Shown here: in pieces, positions 1 to 4,123 of the stretch
Numbering within the stretch: position 1 is the first letter of the stretch
How the letters are laid out: each line of letters begins with the position of its first letter
Assembly: GCA_012963565.1 (NCBI GenBank)
Contig: DTVJ01000110.1
Coordinates: 1-7,499, forward strand
DNA from: Piscirickettsiaceae bacterium
GTDB lineage: Bacteria; Pseudomonadota; Gammaproteobacteria; PS1; Pseudothioglobaceae
Direction of reading: 5' to 3'
Length of the DNA stretch: 7,499 nucleotides
The notes under the pieces: model-generated
The model's input: the letters and a program-made list of their open reading frames with translations, nothing else
Told to the model about the DNA's origin: nothing
Database searches by the model: none
Program-made: the position numbers and the translations under genes

Positions 1-1172
1 CGTTGTCTTGACATTTCTAATAAGCCAAATTGTGAAATCGTGCCAATTTGGATACGCGCACGATCTGAATTGGTGGCATTTTCCATGGCTTTTTCAACCG
101 ATTTACGATGCTCTTCAGTTGACATGTCAATGAAGTCAATTACCACCAAGCCACCAATATCTCTAAGCTGTAACTGTATCGCAATTTCTTTAGCAGCTTC
201 TAAGTTGGTATGATAGGCAGTCTCTTCAATATCAGAACCCTTAGTAGCACGGGCAGAGTTAATATCGATTGCCGTTAAGGCTTCGGTCGGGTCAAAGACA
301 ATGGTTGCACCTGTGCGTAGTGACACTTCACGGTTAAACACACTTCTTACTTGGGTTTCAACACCCATGTGATTAAACAAGGAGTGCTCGGAAACATCAA
401 AGAATTTAATGCGATCTAGGTAATGAGGCAAGACAAAACTAACAAATTCTTTGGCATTTTGAAAGGTCTCTAAATCATCGATAATAACACTATCAGTATC
501 TTCGCGTAAGTAGTCACGTAAGGTACGAATTATGATGTCACTTTCTTGATAAATTAAGAAGGGTGCTGATCGTTTCTCTGCAGCTGTATTGATCGAACCC
601 CATAACTCTGACAGATAATCAACTTCCCATTGTAGCTCTTCTAAGTTTTTACCGGAACCAGCAGTACGAATAATCAAGCCTGAGTTGGTCGGCATGGTTA
701 TTTGCTTAAGAACTTCTTTTAAAGATTGTCTTTCTGAAGATGTGATTTGTCTTGAAATACCATGGCTCTTTGAGTTGTTTGGCGTCAAGATCATATAAGC
801 ACCAGCCAAGTTAATGTAAGTACTTAGGGCCGCACCTTTATTGCCACGTTCTTCTTTTTCAACTTGGACAATAATCTCTTGTCCTTCTTTAAGAACATCG
901 GAAATAGTGAGTTTGTCACCTTTGGCTTTAGCACCGTTATAGAGACTTTCTGCAACTTCTTTAAAGGGTAGGAAGCCTTGTCTTTCTTTGCCGTAATCAA
1001 CAAAAGCAGCTTCTAAAGATTGCTCGACTCGGGAGATTTTTCCCTTGTAAATGTTGCCTTTATTTTTTTGATTAAGGCTGGTTTCTATATTGAGATTAGT
1101 GAGTTTTTTGTTTTTGATTATAGCAACTCTGATCTCTTCTTTGTGAGTTGCATTGATTAGTATGTGATTCAT
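1..1172 (-). CDS. rne: Ribonuclease E, N-terminal catalytic half (partial, runs off left edge)
   Basis: Endoribonuclease that starts mRNA decay and processes rRNA and tRNA, cutting AU-rich single strands; in relatives it also scaffolds the RNA degradosome at the inner membrane. The first 390 residues are present; the C-terminal part lies outside. The S1 domain is around residues 35-125, with F57, F67 and K112 at E. coli RNA-contact positions. The 5'-monophosphate sensor is intact (G124, R169, T170, R373; residue 128 is Ile where E. coli has Val). The Mg-binding aspartates lie in AIDINSARAT (D303) and VVIDFIDM (D346), with exactly E. coli numbering, so there is no net insertion or deletion. 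The ATG start is preceded by AGGA at 7 nt. The opening MNHILINATHKEE resembles RNase E rather than RNase G. No frameshift is seen. Whether a degradosome scaffold region exists cannot be judged from this window. Confidence 0.96.
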   Translation of the reverse strand, partial: MNHILINATHKEEIRVAIIKNKKLTNLNIETSLNQKNKGNIYKGKISRVEQSLEAAFVDYGKERQGFLPFKEVAESLYNGAKAKGDKLTISDVLKEGQEIIVQVEKEERGNKGAALSTYINLAGAYMILTPNNSKSHGISRQITSSERQSLKEVLKQITMPTNSGLIIRTAGSGKNLEELQWEVDYLSELWGSINTAAEKRSAPFLIYQESDIIIRTLRDYLREDTDSVIIDDLETFQNAKEFVSFVLPHYLDRIKFFDVSEHSLFNHMGVETQVRSVFNREVSLRTGATIVFDPTEALTAIDINSARATKGSDIEETAYHTNLEAAKEIAIQLQLRDIGGLVVIDFIDMSTEEHRKSVEKAMENATNSDRARIQIGTISQFGLLEMSRQ

Positions 1173-1179
1173 GGTTAAG

Positions 1180-1183
1180 TCCT
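1180..1183 (-). promoter_or_regulatory. rne Shine-Dalgarno (AGGA)
   Basis: On the minus strand AGGA sits 7 nt before the rne ATG. It is one of only two recognisable Shine-Dalgarno sequences in the window; most other starts rely on coupling or have weak sites. It fixes the rne start. Confidence 0.7.
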
Positions 1184-1212
1184 GTTAGTAGACTTTTCTC
1201 CACGCATAGAGG

Positions 1213-1232
1213 TTCAACACTAGCGTGCTGAA
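1213..1232 (-). promoter_or_regulatory. Leader hairpin F, nearest to the rne start
   Basis: Minus strand: TTCAGCAC, loop GCTA, GTGTTGAA. Eight pairs including one G-U that would be an A-C mismatch in the opposite RNA. It is the most GC-rich of the longer stems and ends about 30 nt before the Shine-Dalgarno, so it could influence ribosome access or act as a cleavage guide. Confidence 0.45.
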
Positions 1233-1251
1233 TTGACATTAAAATGTGATT

Positions 1252-1277
1252 TTTTTGTATCATAAATGATTCAAAAA
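1252..1277 (-). promoter_or_regulatory. Leader hairpin E
   Basis: Minus strand: TTTTTG, A, ATCA, loop TTTA, TGAT, A, CAAAAA. Six pairs, an A-A mismatch and four more pairs. It is almost entirely A-U and so individually weak; it is listed because it continues the series of hairpins. Confidence 0.3.
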
Positions 1278-1287
1278 CCTATTCCTT

Positions 1288-1305
1288 AAAGGGTTTTACC
1301 CCTTT
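1288..1305 (-). promoter_or_regulatory. Leader hairpin D, 6-bp stem
   Basis: Minus strand: AAAGGG, loop GTAAAA, CCCTTT. It sits one base from hairpin C and could stack on it. No U-run follows on the minus strand, so it does not look like a terminator. Confidence 0.35.
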
Positions 1306-1306
1306 T

Positions 1307-1335
1307 ATTTATCATCTAAAAAAAAGACGATAAAT
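1307..1335 (-). promoter_or_regulatory. Leader hairpin C, 11-bp stem with a U7 loop
   Basis: Minus strand: ATTTATCGTCT, seven Ts, AGATGATAAAT. All eleven positions pair in the rne-sense RNA, one of them as G-U. In the opposite RNA that pair would be A-C. It is the longest stem in the leader, and its uridine loop resembles preferred RNase E substrate, so it is the best candidate for a self-recognition hairpin. It is not a terminator: the Ts are in the loop and no U-tract follows. Confidence 0.5.
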
Positions 1336-1386
1336 TATTTAATTTACTCTATTATGTGGCAAAAAAAAGCCCAAAATATTAATACA

Positions 1387-1419
1387 GTTTTTGTGGTATT
1401 TTGTTTGATTCACAAAAAC
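1387..1419 (-). promoter_or_regulatory. Leader hairpin B, 9-bp perfect inverted repeat
   Basis: GTTTTTGTG at one end pairs without mismatch to CACAAAAAC at the other, around a 15-nt A/T-rich loop. In the rne-sense RNA the loop is A-rich and single-stranded, the kind of segment RNase E cuts. Its arms resemble those of the hairpin at 1252-1277 (TTTTTG and CAAAAA), so alternative pairings between the two are possible. Confidence 0.45.
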
Positions 1420-1437
1420 ATTTAAAAAATTCTTGTA

Positions 1438-1460
1438 GCTGATGTATCTAAACATCTAGC
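1438..1460 (-). promoter_or_regulatory. Leader hairpin A at the 5' end of the rne mRNA
   Basis: Minus strand: GCT, bulged A, GATGT, loop TTAGAT, ACATC, AGC. This gives eight pairs with one bulged base. It would begin at the predicted first nucleotide of the transcript; a structured 5' end can shield an mRNA from 5'-end-dependent decay. The structure is seen in the sequence; the role is inferred. Confidence 0.45.
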
Positions 1461-1466
1461 CGTTTC

Positions 1467-1475
1467 ATTATAACA
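1467..1475 (-). promoter_or_regulatory. Predicted rne promoter, extended -10 (TGTTATAAT)
   Basis: Read on the minus strand this is a perfect TATAAT at 1472-1467 preceded by TGT, a TGn extended -10 element. No TTGACA-like -35 lies 16-19 bp upstream (the region reads CGCTCA), which an extended -10 can compensate for. The start would be near 1460, right at the foot of the first leader hairpin. It lies 22 bp downstream of the reductase stop codon, so rne can be transcribed independently as well as by read-through. Confidence 0.6.
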
Positions 1476-1496
1476 CAAAAATATTTCAGTGAGCGT

Positions 1497-2216
1497 TTAC
1501 TGATTTAATGTTCGACCACCATCAACACTGATAATTTGTCCAGTGATGTAAGGTGAGTTAGCTAAAAACAAAACTGTATTAGCAATATCTTGAGCACTAC
1601 CTTGTTTACCGAGTGCAATCTTGTTGAGCATTTTATTTTTTTGTTCGACTGTTAATTCAGCTTCATTTTCTGGCCAGAGAATTGAGCCTGGTGAAACACC
1701 ACACACACGAATATCAGGTGCTAATTCTTTAGCTAAGGTTTTTGTCATCATCGCTAAACCAGCTTTAGAAATATTATAAATTGAATGATTTTTTAACGGG
1801 CGCTGAGCATGAATATCAACAATATTAATAATACAACCAGACTTTTTTGATAAAGTTGGTGCTAATGATTGTGATAGAAAAAATGGTGCCATTAAATTAG
1901 TAGTCATGATTTGATTCCATGAGTCTTGATTGGCTTCATCAACAGGCGTTGGATAAAAAACTGAGGCGTTATTAACCAAAATATCTAAATTATCTATTGT
2001 GTCACTCAGTATTTTGATAGTGTCAAAATCGGATAATTCTGCTTGTAGTGTGGTGGCTGAATTGGCACGTTTGCTGTTAAGTTGCTGTGCTAATGTCAAG
2101 GCCGCTTGTTCAGAATGTCGATAATGAATAATGACGTTGCAGCCATTCTCATGTAGTGTTTGAGTGATTTGTGCACCAATACGTTGTGCACCTCCGGTGA
2201 TTAATGCTGTTTTCAT
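1497..2216 (-). CDS. Pteridine reductase-type short-chain dehydrogenase
   Basis: Probable NADPH-dependent cytosolic reductase of dihydropteridines or dihydrofolate, 239 residues, the usual size for single-domain SDR enzymes. The nucleotide-binding motif TGGAQRIG is at residues 7-14, HYRHS at 31-35 has the basic pattern of NADPH users, NNAS is at 82-85 and PG at 176-177. The active site departs from classical SDRs: NIVDIHAQRPLK places Asp134 where Ser is normal, followed by Tyr147 and Lys151. The 13- and 4-residue spacing matches the Asp-Tyr-Lys triad of Leishmania PTR1 (181/194/198). I chose the ATG at 2216 because the fold begins there (MKTALITGG); an ATG 46 codons upstream would add a tail inside the divergent gene. 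The Shine-Dalgarno is weak. FolM-like dihydrofolate or dihydromonapterin reduction is an alternative; substrate is unproven. Confidence 0.88.
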   Translation of the reverse strand: MKTALITGGAQRIGAQITQTLHENGCNVIIHYRHSEQAALTLAQQLNSKRANSATTLQAELSDFDTIKILSDTIDNLDILVNNASVFYPTPVDEANQDSWNQIMTTNLMAPFFLSQSLAPTLSKKSGCIINIVDIHAQRPLKNHSIYNISKAGLAMMTKTLAKELAPDIRVCGVSPGSILWPENEAELTVEQKNKMLNKIALGKQGSAQDIANTVLFLANSPYITGQIISVDGGRTLNQ

Positions 2217-2231
2217 ATAAAATACTTTTTT

Positions 2232-3326
2232 GTGAACCTTGAACAAACTATCAAAAATACCATTATACAAAAAGCTAAGCCAATAGGTTTCGATGAATTT
2301 ATGGAATTGGCTTTGTATTCTCCAGTACTGGGTTATTATCGCTCTGGTTCGCAAAAATTTGGTGAACAGGGTGACTTTATTACTGCACCTGAGACTTCTG
2401 ACTTGTTTGGCTATACTTTAGCGCGCCAGTGTGCTCAAGTTATGAACGGTGAAAATGATATTTTAGAATTTGGTGCGGGTAGCGGGGTATTGGCTGCACA
2501 AATTTTATTTGAACTCGGTCGTTTGGGTCAACTGCCTAACAAATATTATATTTTAGAGCTTAGTGCAGAATTACAACATCGACAAAAACAAACGCTAACC
2601 AAGGTGTTGCCCGAGCTTATGGATAGGGTTGTTTGGTTGGATGCCTTACCCCAGCATTTCTTAGGCGTGGTGATTGCCAATGAAGTATTAGATGCTATGC
2701 CAGCTAAACGCTTGATTAAAACACAAGATGATTTTGTAGAACTGGGTGTTGACTGTAAGGATGATCAATTGGTGTGGCAACCATTTGGGCAGGCTTATGT
2801 TAACGATCAAATGCTGTTGCCTAATGGAGTTGATATAGGTTATACCACTGAAGTTAACGCTAGAGCCATGGCATGGGTGGATGCCCTGTCCGAAGTGATA
2901 GACCAAGGCTTAGTTTTATTGATCGATTATGGCATGGGTAGAGATGAGTATTTTCATCCTCAGCGTGGTGAGGGCACTCTAAGGTGTTATTATCAGCATA
3001 AAGCCAGTGATGACCCTTTTGTACATATTGGCGAGCAAGACATCACCACTTCAGTTAATTTCTCTGATATAGCCGATCAAGCAATAAATGGTGGATTTAC
3101 AATCGCTGGTTACGCCACGCAAGCCATGTTTTTAATCTCATTGGGCATTGATGAGTATTTATTGAATGAGTCAGATGAAAATAAGCGCATCACTTTGGCA
3201 CAACAAGTTAAACAATTGGTATTACCGGCTGCTATGGGGGAGAGTTTTAAGGTGTTGGCACTTACTAAAAATACTCAAGTAAAATTAAAAGGGTTTTCAG
3301 AGCAAGATTTAACTTATAAATTATAG
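2232..3326 (+). CDS. MidA/NDUFAF7-family SAM-dependent methyltransferase
   Basis: Class I methyltransferase of the MidA/NDUFAF7 family (COG1565), 364 residues, typical length. The mitochondrial member methylates an arginine of complex I subunit NDUFS2 during assembly; the bacterial substrate is not established. Visible family blocks: FMELALYSPVLGYY (23-36), GDFITAPETSDLFG (47-60), SAM-binding motif ILEFGAGSGVLA (77-88), ANEVLDAMPAKR (149-160), LIDYG (230-234), GTLRCYYQH (248-256) and DITTSVNFSDIA (270-281). The start is GTG: no ATG lies between the upstream in-frame stop and residue 24, and starting at that Met would remove the family's N-terminal helix. No Shine-Dalgarno precedes it. It is the first gene of the plus-strand run, 15 bp from the divergent reductase start and 2 bp before uppP. 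A target in NADH dehydrogenase is an inference from the eukaryotic homologue. Confidence 0.9.
   Translation: MNLEQTIKNTIIQKAKPIGFDEFMELALYSPVLGYYRSGSQKFGEQGDFITAPETSDLFGYTLARQCAQVMNGENDILEFGAGSGVLAAQILFELGRLGQLPNKYYILELSAELQHRQKQTLTKVLPELMDRVVWLDALPQHFLGVVIANEVLDAMPAKRLIKTQDDFVELGVDCKDDQLVWQPFGQAYVNDQMLLPNGVDIGYTTEVNARAMAWVDALSEVIDQGLVLLIDYGMGRDEYFHPQRGEGTLRCYYQHKASDDPFVHIGEQDITTSVNFSDIADQAINGGFTIAGYATQAMFLISLGIDEYLLNESDENKRITLAQQVKQLVLPAAMGESFKVLALTKNTQVKLKGFSEQDLTYKL
2262..2267 (-). promoter_or_regulatory. Candidate -10 element for the pteridine reductase gene (TATAAT)
   Basis: A perfect TATAAT on the minus strand, inside the first codons of the divergent midA-like gene, would give a leader of about 40 nt for the reductase. 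There is no good -35 at 16-19 bp and no TGn extension, so this is a candidate only. The 15-bp gap between the two start codons leaves no room for a promoter outside coding sequence. Confidence 0.35.
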
Positions 3327-3328
3327 GC

Positions 3329-4123
3329 ATGGATATTTTTCAAACCATTGTATTGGCATTGATTCAAGGCTTGAGTGAGTTCTTACCGATTTCATCGTCA
3401 GCACATTTAATTCTAGTGCCAAAGATAGTAGATTGGCCCGATCAAGGTTTAGCTTTCGATGTAGTAGTGCATTTGGGCACACTAGCGGCCGTTGTGTATT
3501 ACTATCAATCTAACATTCGCAGCCTATCTTGTGATTTTTATACTTCAATTATTAAACGACAAACCATTGGTGACTCTAAGCTGGCTTGGGGTGTGTTATT
3601 AGCTACCATTCCAGTGGGGCTTGCAGGTTTGTTGTTTAAAGACTTTATTGCATTAAATCTCCGATCATTAGAAGTGATCGCCTATTCAACCTTATTGTTT
3701 GGTGTTTTGTTGGGCTTTGCTAGTTGGATTAACACACAGAACAATAAACCCAGAGAATCTATTAATTGGTTTGATGTTATTTTTGTGGGGATGATGCAAG
3801 CTTTAGCATTGATTCCAGGCACCTCAAGATCCGGTATTACCATTACTGCTGGTTTGTTAATCGGCTTGTCTAGGCAAATGTCAATCCAGTTTGCTTTTTT
3901 ACTATCTATTCCGGTGATTGCACTTGCCTCGATGCTAATGTTGTTAGATTTGTACAACCAGCCCCAAGTGGTTAATTGGGTATTGCTGAGTTTAGGCTTT
4001 ATTATTTCAGCACTGAGCGCCTATGCCACCATTGTTTTTTTTATTAAATTATTAGACACTATTGGGCTTTTACCCTTTGTTGTTTATCGACTAATATTGG
4101 GAGTTATATTATTAGTACTGTAG
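3329..4123 (+). CDS. uppP: Undecaprenyl-diphosphatase (UppP/BacA)
   Basis: Integral membrane phosphatase converting undecaprenyl pyrophosphate to undecaprenyl phosphate, recycling the lipid carrier for peptidoglycan and other wall polymers; overproduction gives bacitracin resistance in E. coli. It has 264 residues, almost wholly hydrophobic, consistent with the family's multi-helix fold. First motif: QGLSEFLPISSSAHL at 13-27, with Q13 and E17 of the (E/Q)xxxE signature, Ser23 and His26 matching E. coli E17, E21, S27 and H30. Second motif: PGTSRSG at 163-169 with Arg167 matching E. coli R174. Gln replaces the first Glu, a variation the family signature allows. The ATG lies 2 bp after the methyltransferase stop with only AGG close by, implying translational coupling. 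Its last 13 bp overlap the proposed pepN start. Confidence 0.96.
   Translation: MDIFQTIVLALIQGLSEFLPISSSAHLILVPKIVDWPDQGLAFDVVVHLGTLAAVVYYYQSNIRSLSCDFYTSIIKRQTIGDSKLAWGVLLATIPVGLAGLLFKDFIALNLRSLEVIAYSTLLFGVLLGFASWINTQNNKPRESINWFDVIFVGMMQALALIPGTSRSGITITAGLLIGLSRQMSIQFAFLLSIPVIALASMLMLLDLYNQPQVVNWVLLSLGFIISALSAYATIVFFIKLLDTIGLLPFVVYRLILGVILLVL
4099..4103 (+). promoter_or_regulatory. Shine-Dalgarno (GGGAG) that decides the pepN start
   Basis: GGGAG lies within the last codons of uppP. Its 3' end is 7 nt before the ATT at 4111 and 4 nt before the ATT at 4108, both in the pepN frame. It is the strongest such site in the plus-strand run, where most junctions have none, so ribosomes are probably placed here despite the missing ATG. 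Confidence 0.6.

Larger units (their letters stand above)
1173..1460 (-). promoter_or_regulatory. Long structured 5' leader of rne, candidate autoregulatory UTR
   Basis: No gene lies here. Counting from the predicted transcription start near 1460, the leader is about 288 nt, very AT-rich, and holds six inverted repeats in a row (1438-1460, 1387-1419, 1307-1335, 1288-1305, 1252-1277, 1213-1232). In E. coli and relatives the rne mRNA has a long 5' UTR whose hairpins are bound by RNase E, so that excess enzyme destroys its own message. Position, length and the U-rich loops fit such an element. I infer the role by analogy; I cannot show sequence homology to the enterobacterial rne5 family. Two of the hairpins contain G-U pairs that would be A-C mismatches in the opposite transcript, which favours function in the rne-sense RNA. 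Confidence 0.6.

Noticed and set aside
1288..1306. Rho-independent terminator on the plus strand (AAAGGG hairpin then CCCTTTT)
   Set aside because: No plus-strand gene ends here; both flanking genes are on the minus strand, where no U-tract follows the stem.
1364..1384. GGC / A8 / GCC inverted repeat as a terminator or seventh leader hairpin
   Set aside because: Only three G-C pairs around an eight-base homopolymer; too weak to claim.
2217..2354. N-terminal extension of the reductase to an ATG at 2354 (46 extra residues)
   Set aside because: The extension is the antisense of the conserved start of the methyltransferase gene and has no SDR similarity; the Rossmann fold begins at the ATG at 2216.
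2688..2906. Minus-strand open frame of 72 codons
   Set aside because: It is wholly inside the methyltransferase gene, which has intact conserved motifs there; the translation shows no recognisable domain.
3682..3957. Minus-strand open frame of 91 codons
   Set aside because: Antisense shadow of uppP spanning its PGTSRSG motif; no family resemblance.
4111..4123. Programmed -1 frameshift fusing UppP to PepN
   Set aside because: The frames are related by -1, but no clear heptameric slippery site or downstream structure was seen, and tethering a soluble aminopeptidase to UppP is implausible beside a good Shine-Dalgarno.
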